Source of the DNA: Mixophyes australis
Taxonomy: Eukaryota > Chordata > Amphibia > Anura > Limnodynastidae
Direction of reading: 5' to 3'
Assembly: GCA_036250195.1 (NCBI GenBank)
Contig: JAVHZZ010000011.1
Span: 58,780,919-58,844,918 of the forward strand
DNA: 64,000 bases
Shown one piece after another: positions 42,856-52,720 of the stretch; the stretch's first letter is position 1, and each line of letters begins with the position of its first letter. A program made the translations under genes and the position numbers. The notes below the pieces were generated by a model. That model saw only the letters and a list, made by a program, of their open reading frames with translations, was not told the origin of the DNA and did not search any database.

Positions 42856-44369
42856 ATACTTTTTTGGTGGAATTGAGACCAGTTGAGGGTGATATATTGT
42901 GGCCCCGGTACCAAATTGTGTACCGGGACCACTGCACTATGCAGTCCAGAAAGCTACCTCTGTGAAACATTTTGGACTAAAAACAATATTGTGAGGTGTG
43001 AGGTGTTCAGAATAGACTGGGAATTAGTGGAAATGATTGTTATTGAATGTTATTGAGGTTAATAATAGCTTAGGAGTGAAAATAAACCAAAAAACTTGTT
43101 TTTAACACTTTTTATGTTTTTTTAAAAAAAAATCCGAATCCAAAACCTTAAATCCGAACCAAAACCTTTCGTCAAGTGTTTTGCGAAACAAATCCGAACT
43201 CAAAACCTCAAGCAAATCCGATTCCAAAACACAAAACACGAGACACCAAAAGTGGCCAGTGCACATCCCTACTTTTCATATGGAGAGCTGTCCAGGTAGG
43301 ATTTTAAGGTAAACATCACAATTAAATGTACCTTGGAATGATATTGCAATGTTCCTTTGTAATATGTCTACTTAGCTATCAAACTTAAGACATTACTATT
43401 TCCACTTTAAACTACTACATACATGACATGTATTTAAAAGAATAAAATTACCTAATAGCCACGCGTCACTATTCGGCCTTGCACCCCCTTGCCTCTGTTG
43501 CAATCTTTGCCACATCCCTGAAGGCAAAGGAGTCATGTGTACTCCCTGGCCACATAGCTACCAGGTCACGAATCTGGAAGAATCTGGAGAGACGCGTCAC
43601 ATATAGCTTGGACATTTATTGAGTGGAAATGCTTGCGATTCAAAAAATTTGCAGCATTCTCACCGGAGGGGACCAAGGCTACATGAGTCCCATCGACTGC
43701 CCCTATGACATGTGGGAAACCAGCTATGTTAGAAAACTGCCGTTTTATCTGCACAAGGGACTCCTCATCGAGTGGCACAGGTAGGAATTGCCTGAGCCGC
43801 GACACAAATGCCCCCAGAACAATCTTCAGCACACGACTGAAGGACTTCTGGGACATCCCTGAAGCGACTCCCACAGTGGTCTGAAAAGACCCTGTGGGGC
43901 ATAAGTGCAATACCGCCAACAGTTTGGTCAATGGTGGTATTGCTGTTGGGCTGTTGCGCTTTGGCTCCAGGTCAATCTGCACAATGCGCAGGGTGTCCAG
44001 GATGACACGAGGCGGGAGCCGATAACGACGCACCACCTCAGCATCAGACATCCCAAAGAGGCTGACACGTGGCCTGAAGACACGCTCCCTGGGTCGGCGA
44101 CGACGGACTAGTTGCTGATTTCGGAGGCGCCGACGCTAGTTGCCCTCCTGTGCTGCCACATGTGCCTCGCCCATTTCTAAGAAACGCTTTATTTCAAAGA
44201 GAAGGATGTTAAAAAATACCAATTACCTCATAGTTTTGGGAATGTTACTCCTGTTTGCACAGGAAACATTTAAAATATACTTACACCAACAAGTGGGTTG
44301 GCCAAACTCATAATGGGGCTGAAAAAAAAACCACACATATGTCTCAGGGGCGGAATAAGAAATTATTCC

Positions 44370-44615
44370 TTCTCCTTATATGCTATGTCAGGTTGCAGAC
44401 CTAGGCCCATGTTACTTATCACAAAATGGAGGGAGGGTTATCCTGTGCTGTGACACACAAATGTCAATGGCAGACTAAAAAAGAAAAAAGAAAGTGCAAT
44501 TATTTCTTCTCCTTATATGCTATGTCAGGTTGCAGACCTAGGCCCATGTTACTTACCACAAAATGGAGGGTTATCATGTGCTGTGACACACAAATGTCAA
44601 TGGAAAACTAAAGAA
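44370..44615 (-). repeat. Duplicated leader upstream of transposase
   Basis: Two tandem copies, on the minus strand, of the leader found at 39104-39255: GACATTTGTGTGTCACAGCA, TCCATTTTGTG|GTAAGTAACATGGGCC, GTCTGCAACCTGACATAGCA. The GTAAGT donor is kept in one copy and is ATAAGT in the other. A CTATAAAGCTC box on the minus strand lies near 44878. Confidence 0.82.
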
Positions 44616-45274
44616 AAGATAGAAAAAATGAAAAAACTAGTAAACAGCCCCAACAAGGAAACTATTACATGAAGCAAAGTATTACACCCAAAATAATACA
44701 TAACTCAGAGGGAACCCCCCCAAAAAATAATAAAATGATAAACAATAGGCTAGCAGTAAACAGACACTTTCAAAATAAATCAACCAAATAAACCCTAGTA
44801 ATATCTTAAAATATATCAAGCAAACATACCAGTAAATGAGTCAGCAGTGAACAGGGCACATGATGTACTCAGAGCTTTATAGCAGTGTTTAATTTGCTGA
44901 GAGTATGCAGGTGAGAGTCAGCATACGTCATGATCACATGGCGATCCTGAGGCCAATTTCTGTGTGTTAGTGATTCAGCAATGCAAGATAAACTAGACCC
45001 CGAGCAGGTGCATAGAATACGCCACCAAACACGCGATTGCATGCGTTCGCACAAGTCTGACTTTGACGTTGTTAGCCGGGAACACCCTCATTGCGAATTG
45101 ACTACGGCACCACACCCCATTACAACCCTGTTCACGCCCAAAAGTCGTAGGTCTTTGCAAATGGCAATTGCGTTCGCACCCGTACACCTTTCGCGATCGG
45201 AAAAGTGTGTGAGCTCGGCTACTGAGCATGCATACAACACTTTTGCATATGGTACGCGCTGAAAAGGGACATAA

Positions 45275-45295
45275 GTCCCTTAATGACTCAGGCCC
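45275..45295 (-). repeat. Right terminal inverted repeat of Harbinger element
   Basis: Exact inverted partner of 36503-36523, next to the CAG duplication. Confidence 0.95.
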
Positions 45296-45380
45296 CAGAT
45301 GTGCAGATGGACATTGAGTTTTTTCAATGAAGCCAATGATCTATACATGCACAAACCCAAAAAGATGGTACAAATGCACA

Positions 45381-46275
45381 TACACTCAGTAGCCAATTTA
45401 TTTTTAAACTGGCCCATTAATGCAAATATCTAATTGGTGATTCATGTGGCAGCAACTCAATGTATAAAAGCATGCAGACATAGTCAAGACGTCTAGTTTT
45501 ATTCAGTCAAATTATTTTTGTGTCAGAAAGGGGGGTTTGAGTATCTAAGAAAATGCTGATCTCTGGGTAATTTCCTCCACAATAGTCTCTAGAGTTTACA
45601 GAGAAACAAAAGACAGACAGAACCTTTAGAGAATGGAGTCCAAAATAAAAAACATCCAGTGAGCGGCAGTTCTGTAAGTGAACACACCTTGCTAATGATA
45701 AGGAGAATGTCCTGACTGGTTCAAGATGACAGAGAGGTGACAGTAACTCAAATAACCATCCATTACAACAGTGGTATGCAGAAGGCATTCTCTGAATCCA
45801 CAGCATGTTGAACCTTAAAGTGGATGGGCTAAAGCAGCAGAATACCACAACGGGTTCCACTCCTGTCAGTTATAAACAGAAAACTGAGGCTACAGTGGGA
45901 ACAGGCTCACCAAAATTCGACAGTTTAAGATTGGAAAAATGTTGCCTGGTCTGACTACTCCCTATTCTGCTGAAACATGCAGATGGTAGAGTGTATTAGT
46001 GTGGGGAATGTTTTATTGGCACACATAAGGCCCATTAATATCAACTGAGCATTGTTTAAATGCCTCAGCCTACCTGAGTATTGTTGCTGACCATGTGCAT
46101 CCCTGTATGGCCACATTCTGTTTGCTACTTCCAGCAGGAAAACGCTCCATGTTACAAAGCGCATGTCATCTCAAGCAGGTTCTAGGAACATGACAATAAG
46201 TTCAGCTTATTAAAAAAGGCCACCACTGTCACCAAATCTCAAGCCAGTAGAGCACCTTTTGGATGTAGTTTAACA
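45381..46275 (+). pseudogene. Tc1/mariner transposase relic, 3'-truncated
   Basis: The start ACTCAGTAGCCAATTTATT matches the terminal region of a widespread vertebrate Tc1-like family, and transposase can be followed through many stops and shifts. Catalytic blocks: DWKNVAWSD (first Asp), FQQENAPCYKA where the second Asp has become Glu, and SPNLKPVEHLLDVV (acidic third residue kept). The 3' inverted repeat is not seen. It begins about 85 bases outside the Harbinger target duplication, so the two are separate insertions. Confidence 0.75.
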
Positions 46276-46695
46276 TTTGTGCTATAATATAATAATAGAT
46301 ATAATACAGCATGTAAGTTGTGAGCTGCTTATTACCCCCAGTCTCTGAATTTGAACTTCTGTTATTGATGATAGAAAGGTGGAAATGTCAATATTGATTC
46401 ACTTATAAAACACTAAAAGAAATGATTATGTTTTTTCATATATGGAATAAAGATTTTATTGTGTGTTACAAATACTTTGCAGAAATACAGAGTTTAAATT
46501 AATTTATAGCATATACACATTTTATTAAAATTCCTAATAAAAGTGTCTCTCTTTAATAACTTTTTTTTTTTTTTTGAAGTACCAAAAATGAAGGTGGGAA
46601 ATTGGCAGAAATTGGCATAAAAATTTCTCTGTATTCTTCAACATAATCCGCTTAACGGGTGACATCTTACCTTTACAGTGTTACTGACAGAGATA
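46276..46695. other. Interval with no recognised feature
   Basis: AT-rich; a T16 run at about 46561. Confidence 0.4.
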
Positions 46696-46699
46696 ATAT

Positions 46700-46990
46700 A
46701 CCACTATGAAATAAAGACACAGAGACTTGTTTTGGCTAAAATGAAAGGTCAGCAATTTATTGAGATTATCAATATATTGAGCCCCTAGGTCAACCCATGA
46801 GCTATAATCTCCGCCCCAATAGATTGGGTATGTACCTCCTATTAGCATATACACTGCCTTTCTAAGTGACCTCACATGGGAAGGAGCTAAGGGGGGAAAG
46901 GACTTGGTTTTAAAAACCATGACAAACTGGTTAGTGAAGTTTTGTCCAATGTGTCTCTTTGTTTCTCTTTTCCCAGCACAAATCAATAAA
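46700..46990 (-). repeat. Ngaro-like terminal fragment
   Basis: On the minus strand ATTTATTGCTGACC precedes CAAGTCTCTGTGTCTTTATTTC, matching in order the 3' end of the Ngaro element at 28965-29070 (AATAAAATTCCTGCC ... GGTCTCCGTGTCTTTAT). The rest differs. Probably a terminal remnant of a related element. Confidence 0.45.
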
Positions 46991-47784
46991 CTATATGAGT
47001 TTTCTATTTCTGCATTTATCCTTATTTTGTAAAGAAACTTTCTAGTATAATTTCATTTTACTGTGTGTTATTTTGCTATCTTATATTTTTATACCTTAAG
47101 CATTGTGGCAATTTTACCATGATAAATTCCATTTAATAACATTCTGCCTTTATAAACGATACATAACTGAAATACAGGGGTTGTTTGGCTATTGATAACT
47201 TTGGTTAAATTAAGTTGAATTGTAGTAATCTATTAGTAGCGATGGCTTTGAAATCAAATCTTGGTGTTGGCATTTTTGGATTAATAGAGAGTATGAAGTA
47301 AAATTTTGAGGATATTTAATCATTTTTAGACAGACCAGGTGGTCTTGTAGTGATTACCGCCTTGTCACACAGATATCATGCAGGCTCGGGTGCATGCTGT
47401 TTGTGACACCTTTAAAAAAAAAAATCGATGAAGATTTACTGTTTATGTAAAGGCATCTATTTATCCACCTAGCACATTAATAAGGACATGCTCCCATCCC
47501 ACTCCTGGAAACTGCCTTAGAAAATCTACGACTAGGTCCTAGAGTAACTGAAAATGTATTTTCAAAATCCATCCGGCTACTACCACTTTAGGGCCATACT
47601 TTCCATATTTCACTTAAAATACTTCTAGTCTCATATTCCATATTTCACTTAAAATACTTCTAGTCTCAATTAGTTATGATCATTTTAGTTTTATGTATTT
47701 GAATGTTTTTATTTCATTGATTGAATGCACCAAGAAATGTGCTTTCTTTTGGAAGGTGCAGAAGGCATCCCATTAAAAGGCTAG
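46991..47784. other. Interval with no recognised feature
   Basis: AT-rich; contains a 33-bp near-perfect tandem duplication (TTCCATATTTCACTTAAAAT...) at about 47608-47665. No gene. Confidence 0.45.
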
Positions 47785-47880
47785 GGGGTATATTTACTAA
47801 ACTGCAGATTTTTAAAAAATAGAGATGTTGCCTATAGCAACCAATCAGATTCTAGTTATCATTTATTTAGTGCATTCTAC

Positions 47881-50319
47881 CAGAGCCGGATTTAGACCTC
47901 ATGGGGCCCTAGGCAAGATATTGGGCCCTATCACTACCATGTCACAGACCGTTCGCCACTATAGATACTGACTGCAGCCCTCTACCTACAGAAACATGAA
48001 AAAGTGCTGGAATGCAATAATCATGTTAATATGTCAGTCTTCTGCATGAATCCCATAGTGCAACATTTAAAGCAGTCAGACCTCCTCATAATATAAATCC
48101 CACCAGATTCAGGATAGTTGGCAGACTGCCCTGCTCTCTCCTACCTGTTCTCATCACTTTCACGGCTTGTGGCTGCTGGTGTCTTTAGATCAGCTGCTGC
48201 TTGTCTGGATCCTGGAATGTTGGAGGCCCTATTTGAAAAAAAAAATGGGTACACAAAATTTAGTAAACTCCAACCAGCCCCAGTGTTAAATCAATATAGC
48301 ACCCACATTTTATAAGTACACCTCCCTCCAACCAAAACATTAAATTAATAGCATAAACATTTAATAAATAGACCTATTTCCCTCCAACCAGCTCCAACAT
48401 TAAATTAATAGTGTTACCATTTAAAAAATAAACCTATTTTCCTCCCACAAACAGCCCCTCATACACACACATAATATAAATACACTGGCCCCTCACACAC
48501 ACATAATATACATACACTGGCCCCTCTCACACATATATTATACTAATATAAAGGGTGCCTCTTTTCATTTTGAGGTAAGAGAGGTGTCAGGATTAAGGCA
48601 GCAGGTCATGTGAGGGAATAGATAATGAGCACATGTCATGGGGAATATCAAAGAAAAGCTGGTGAGTGATGTATGGGTATTGTTGGCTGAGGAGGGGCCG
48701 TGTGGGGAACAGACTTCTAACTCACATGCCCCCCCTCTGCCCAGCACCTTCACACTTGCTCCCTCTCTGCCCAGCACCTTTAGCCACACATGCCCCCCCA
48801 TGCCCTGCAGCTTCAATCACACATGCCCCCCCTGTGCCCTGCAGTTTCTATCACACATGCCACCCCTGCAGCTTCCATCACACATGCCCCCCTATGCCCT
48901 GCAGCTTCTATCACACATGCCCCCCCTGCAGCTTCCATCACACATGTCCCCCCTGTGCCCTGCAGCTTCCATCACACATGCCCCCCCTGTGCCAGAGCAG
49001 CTTCCATCACACATGCCCCCCTTTGCCAGAGCAGCTTCCATCACACATGCCCCCCCTGTGCCAGAGCAACTTCCATCACACATGCCCCCCCTGTGCCAGA
49101 GCAACTTCCATCACACATGCCCCCCCCCTGTGCCAGAGCAGCTTCCATCACACATGCCCGATTCTGTGCCAGAGCAGCTTCCATCACACATGCCCCTCCT
49201 ATGCCATGCAGCTTCTATCACACATGCCCCCCCTGCAGCTTTCATCACACATGCTCCCCCTGTGCCCTGCAACTTCCATCACACATGCCCCCCTGTGCCA
49301 GAGCAGCTTCCATCACACATGCCCCCCCTGTGCCAGAGCAACTTCCATCACACATGCCTCCCCTGTGCCAGAGCAACTTCCATCATATATGCCCCCCTTG
49401 TGTCCTGCAGCTTCAATCACACATGCCCCCTTGTGCCAGAGCAGCTTCCATCACACATGCCCCCCCTGTGCCAGAGAAGCTTCCATCACTCATGCCCCCC
49501 CTGTGCCAGAGCAGCTTCCATCACACATGCCCCCCTTGTGCCAGAGCAGCTTCCATCACACATGCCCCCACTGTGCCAGAGCAACTTCCATCACACATGC
49601 CCCCCTTGTGCCAGAGCAGCTTCCATCACACATGCCCCCCCTTGTGCCAGAGCAACTTCCATCACACATGCCCCCCCTGTGCCAGAGCAGCTTCCATCAC
49701 ACATGCCCCCCCTGTGCCAGAGCAGCTTCCATCACACATGCCCCCCCTGTGCCAGAGCAGCTTCCATCACACATGCCCCCACTGTGCCAGAGCAACTTCC
49801 ATCACACATGCCCCCCTTGTACCAGAGCAGCTTCCATCACACATGCCCCCCCTGTGCCAGAGCAGCTTCCATCACACATGCCCCCCCTGTGCCAGAGCAA
49901 CTTCCATCACACATGCCCCCACTGTGCCAGAGCAGCTTCCATCACACACATGCCCACCCTGTGCCAGAGCAGCTTCCATCACACATGCCCCCCCTGTGCC
50001 AGAGAAACTTTCATCACACATGCCCCCTTGTGCCCTGCAGCTTCCATCACACATGCCCCCTGTGCCCTGCAGCTTCCATCACACACTAACACACACATAC
50101 ACACACTATCTCCTCTTCTTCTTCTTACATTTTTTTACAGGAACCGAAAGAAATGATGGACCTCTTGCACAAGAGCTGGGGGGGGGGGGGTCGCGAGTCG
50201 GGGATGGGGATGAAAAATGTATTATTTTTTTTTCTCCCTTGTCACCCCCATCCAGGCCCCCAGAGAGCCGCTAGGCCCTAGGCAGGTGCCTAGGTTGCCT
50301 AGCGGTATATCCGGCCCTG
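47881..50319. mobile_element. Non-autonomous hAT element (2439 bp), TSD CATTCTAC
   Basis: Ends CAGAGCCGGATTTAG and TATATCCGGCCCTG are imperfect inverted repeats, with CATTCTAC at 47873-47880 and 50320-50327. More than half is a ~35-36-bp minisatellite (48785-50085). The rest is non-coding, including short tandem ACACACATAATATA blocks near 48470-48540 and a G12 run near 50180. No transposase. Confidence 0.88.
48785..50085. repeat. ~35/36-bp minisatellite, about 35 copies
   Basis: Unit: CTTCCATCACACATGCCCCC followed by CCTGTGCCAGAGCAG, with variant endings CTGCAG or AGAGCAA and C-run length changes. Units of mostly 36 bp keep all three plus frames open for ~490 codons, so the large ORFs here are artefacts. 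Two subtypes (CCCTGCAG at the ends of the array and CCAGAGCAG in the middle) suggest central expansion. Confidence 0.93.
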
Positions 50320-50419
50320 CATTCTACAAAATGACAGCTAGAATCTGATTGGTTGCATTGGTTGCTATAGGCAACATCTCAACTTTTTCAAACCCGCAAT
50401 TTAGTAAATTTACCCCTTG

Positions 50420-51053
50420 GTCACTGCCTGGCTTCCATCATGTCTGAGGACAATCTTTTGCATGGAAGAAAATGCTCTGCAGTTCCTGCTAAACAAATGC
50501 CACTTCCCCTAAACATACCATTTACACTCCTTCAAACTTATTCAAATAATGCTGTCAAGCAAAACAAAATCTTGTTATTTTATGACTTGTTAATTGTCAG
50601 GAAACAGCTTACTCAGTGGTTTTCAGTTTGGAGATCACTGTAAAAGCTACTTCTGGCCTAGCTTGGCCTGTGCTGTCCTGTAAACAGATTTATTTTTGAA
50701 TGCTAAAAACCACCAATTAGGCTGTTACCTAAAAATGGTTATATAATAATAACGAATACACTAAATATTAATTATGCAAAGCATAATAAAATTTAGCAAT
50801 TATAAGCGTCCTCGTATACCCATAATTTATGTCAAGTGTAGAGTCAAACAGGACTGCTTTATTGCAAATTTACAGCCATCTTGCTACTGAAAGAGTTTGG
50901 GGTCTTGCTGTTAATTGGAGAACGTAACCTGTGTGGCTACTAAGTGGAAGATAATCCGTAATAACACTAGGTTATTTAATACACTGTCTGCAAAGAGGTT
51001 CGTGTAGTGTTTTCCAAGAAGCGATATCTATTTTATATTCTGAGAGGAATCTG
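50420..51053. other. Interval with no recognised feature
   Basis: AT-rich, no coding or element signature. Confidence 0.4.
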
Positions 51054-51386
51054 GGGCCTGATTCATTAAGGATCTCAAATGAAGAGGATACTCATTTCAG
51101 TCTCCTGGACAAAACCATGTTACAATGGAAGGGGTGCAAATAAGTGTTCTGTTTTACACATAAGTTAAATACTGACTGTTTTTTCATGTAACACACAAAT
51201 ATTTGATAGCTTATTTGTACACTGAAATTTAAAGTTGATATTTGTGTGTTACATAAAAAAACAGTCAGTATTTAACTTATGTGTAAAACAGAACACTTAT
51301 TTGCACCCCTTCCATTGTAACATGGTTTTGTCCAGGAGACTGAAATGAGTATCCTCTTCATTTGAGATCCTTAATGAATCAGGCCC
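51054..51386. mobile_element. Palindromic Harbinger MITE (333 bp), TSD CTG
   Basis: The whole element is a near-perfect palindrome: GGGCCTGATTCATTAAGG, ATGAAGAGGATACTCATTTC and GGGGTGCAAATAAGTGTTC on the left have exact partners on the right. CTG flanks both ends (51051-51053, 51387-51389). Ends match the large Harbinger element (one base different in 18). Transcripts would fold into a long hairpin. Confidence 0.92.
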
Positions 51387-51495
51387 CTGGACTGAAATGC
51401 TTTATGGACCAACTAACCTCTGAGGAGACTATAAGACTATTGTAAAGATTTGTTATCGGTTTTGTATATCAGCCATAATACTGAAGGCCTATTAT

Positions 51496-52720
51496 CAGGG
51501 CCTGATTAAGGGTTCTGGCCACCCTAGGCTAAAACGGCTGCAGCGCCCCCCCTTCCCCAGTGTATAGGTGTATAGGAATACTCCTGAATATGAATGTTCA
51601 GGTGTAGTCTCAAGAATTCAAATTTAGACAGATTGTGCCATTGTCTCTTACCTGTTCATGCTCTTCTCTCCTGCAGCTTTGTTATCCTCTTGCTGGCTTC
51701 TGGAAAGTTGGTGTCCTGTTTTGAAAATGCAAACATTTATTATAATGCAAAATGTTAACAAACCCTGAATGATTAGGCCCTTTAGTTAAAACAAAACCAT
51801 CCAATATGTCCAGCTAAAAGTACCCCCATTGTACAGGCATATATAAGAAATATCTGAACATTTGTGGTCAATCAAATACAAATCTCTACCAGCCCTATCT
51901 CACTAATATTTAGTATTCTAATGATTGCTGAGATCACAGAGAGCATCCATGTAACCGCCACAAAATCATGAGATAATGCCCCCCAAACCTACTTTATATT
52001 TTAAATACCCCCTGCAGCCATTTTCACTACCCCCCTGCAGCCATTGCTCCCCCTGCAGCCATTTTCCTTACCCCCTTCTACAGCCATTGCCCCCTGCAGC
52101 CATTTTCATTACCTCCCACACTGCGCCCATTCCCCCCGCAGCCATTTTCCTTATCCCCCACCACAGCCCTTTTCCTTAACCCCCTCTCTAGCAATTTTCC
52201 TTTCCCTCCCAACCTGCATCCTTTCCCCCCTCCTTGCAGCCATTTTCCTCACCTTTCCCCCCTGCAGCCATTTTCCTTAACCCCCCCTGCAGCCATTTTC
52301 CTTAACCCCCCTACAGCCATTTTCCTTACCTCCCACCCTGCATCCATCCCCCCTGCAGCCATTTTCCTTACCTCCCCCCTGTAGCTATTTTCCTGACCTC
52401 CCACCTCTGCAGCCATTTTCCTTAACTCCCCCATGCAGCTACCTCCCCACTCCCAGTCACATCAAAACTCTCCCAGCCACATATATCTGCCCCCCTCCTC
52501 TGCCCTCCTTCACACATATCAACATCTCTCCCTCCCTATAGATTTGTATGGCAGCCCCTCCACTCCCTCCCTGTAGATTTTTATGACAGCCCCTTCTCCC
52601 TCCCTATAGATTTGTATGGCAGCCCCCTCTCTCCCTCCCTATAGGTTTGTATAGCAGTCCCCCCTCCCTTCCTATAGATCTGTATGGCAGCCCCCTCAAT
52701 TACCTGTAGTTGTGCTGGCC
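51496..52720 (+). mobile_element. hAT-like element with CTGCAGCCATTTTCC minisatellite, copy 1
   Basis: It begins CAGGGCCTGATTAAGGG and aligns for about 500 bases with 59506-60010 (GAATACTCCTGAATATGAATG, CATTTATTATAATGCAAAAT, TCATGAGATAATGC). The right end is not defined. Purine-poor downstream sequence includes a minisatellite and a second repeat of CTCCCTATAGATTTGTATGG at about 52530-52690. Confidence 0.65.
52010..52445. repeat. Minisatellite of CTGCAGCCATTTTCCTTACC units
   Basis: About 14 variable copies of a 22-30-bp unit with C-run length variation. The same unit occurs in fewer copies at about 60020-60190. Confidence 0.8.

Larger units (their letters stand above)
41790..43271. mobile_element. 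Non-autonomous hAT element (1482 bp), TSD CTTTTCAT
   Basis: Ends TAGAGATGAGC and GTGCACATCCCTA form imperfect inverted repeats, and CTTTTCAT flanks both sides (41782-41789, 43272-43279). It lies in the intron of the Harbinger transposase. The first 200 bases are GC-rich with a CCTATAAATTCCCC box near 41950. The interior consists of two tandem arrays and poly-A/T tracts; the last 200 bases are AATCCGAA/CCAAAACC-rich. No transposase. Confidence 0.88.
41189..44174 (-). pseudogene. Harbinger DDE transposase, multiple lesions
   Basis: PIF/Harbinger (HARBI1-type) transposase. Start ATG at 44172-44174, arginine-rich N-terminus, then SLFGMSDAEVVRRYRLP (helix-turn-helix). The first catalytic Asp is in VIGAVDGTHVALVPSG, the second in PGSTHDSF, and the Glu in SVVERAFGLLKARFRCLD, so all three are present. 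Intron 41593-43451 has GT-AG ends and joins ...WLLG to DNAYPF. Lesions: TAG at 44136-44138, a 10-bp tandem duplication at 43570-43589 that shifts the frame, and another shift near 43500-43530. The last exon (to 41189) is open. Confidence 0.85.
36503..45295. mobile_element. PIF/Harbinger DNA transposon, full length, three genes, TSD CAG
   Basis: The 21-bp ends are perfect inverted repeats beginning GGGCCTGAGTCATTAAGG, and CAG flanks both sides (36500-36502, 45296-45298). Inside are a DDE transposase gene (minus, 41189-44174), a Myb-like gene (plus, 39315-41210) and a third three-exon gene (minus, 37444-38824). The first two are the usual Harbinger pair, which act together in transposition; the third is extra. 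A hAT element (41790-43271) has inserted in the transposase intron. The transposase is broken, so this copy is not autonomous now. Confidence 0.92.
47785..50416. mobile_element. Palindromic MITE, split at its centre by a hAT element
   Basis: Left half 47785-47880 and right half 50320-50416 are inverted copies: GGGGTATATTTACTAAACTG, AGAGATGTTGCCTATAGCAA, CCAATCAGATTCTAG on one side and the complementary order on the other. A hAT element at 47881-50319 with an 8-bp duplication sits at the centre. The ends resemble those at 63365-63498. No clear target duplication. Confidence 0.8.

Noticed and set aside
48785..50085. Regular repeat array considered as CRISPR-like
   Set aside because: The units are contiguous minisatellite copies with no unique spacers, no leader and no cas genes, in a vertebrate genome.
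48638..50274. Three overlapping plus-strand ORFs of 483-496 codons with Cys/His/Pro-rich repeats
   Set aside because: They are the three frames of the same 35/36-bp minisatellite. Stop-free reading follows from unit sequence and length, and no frame has a plausible start, domain or splice structure.
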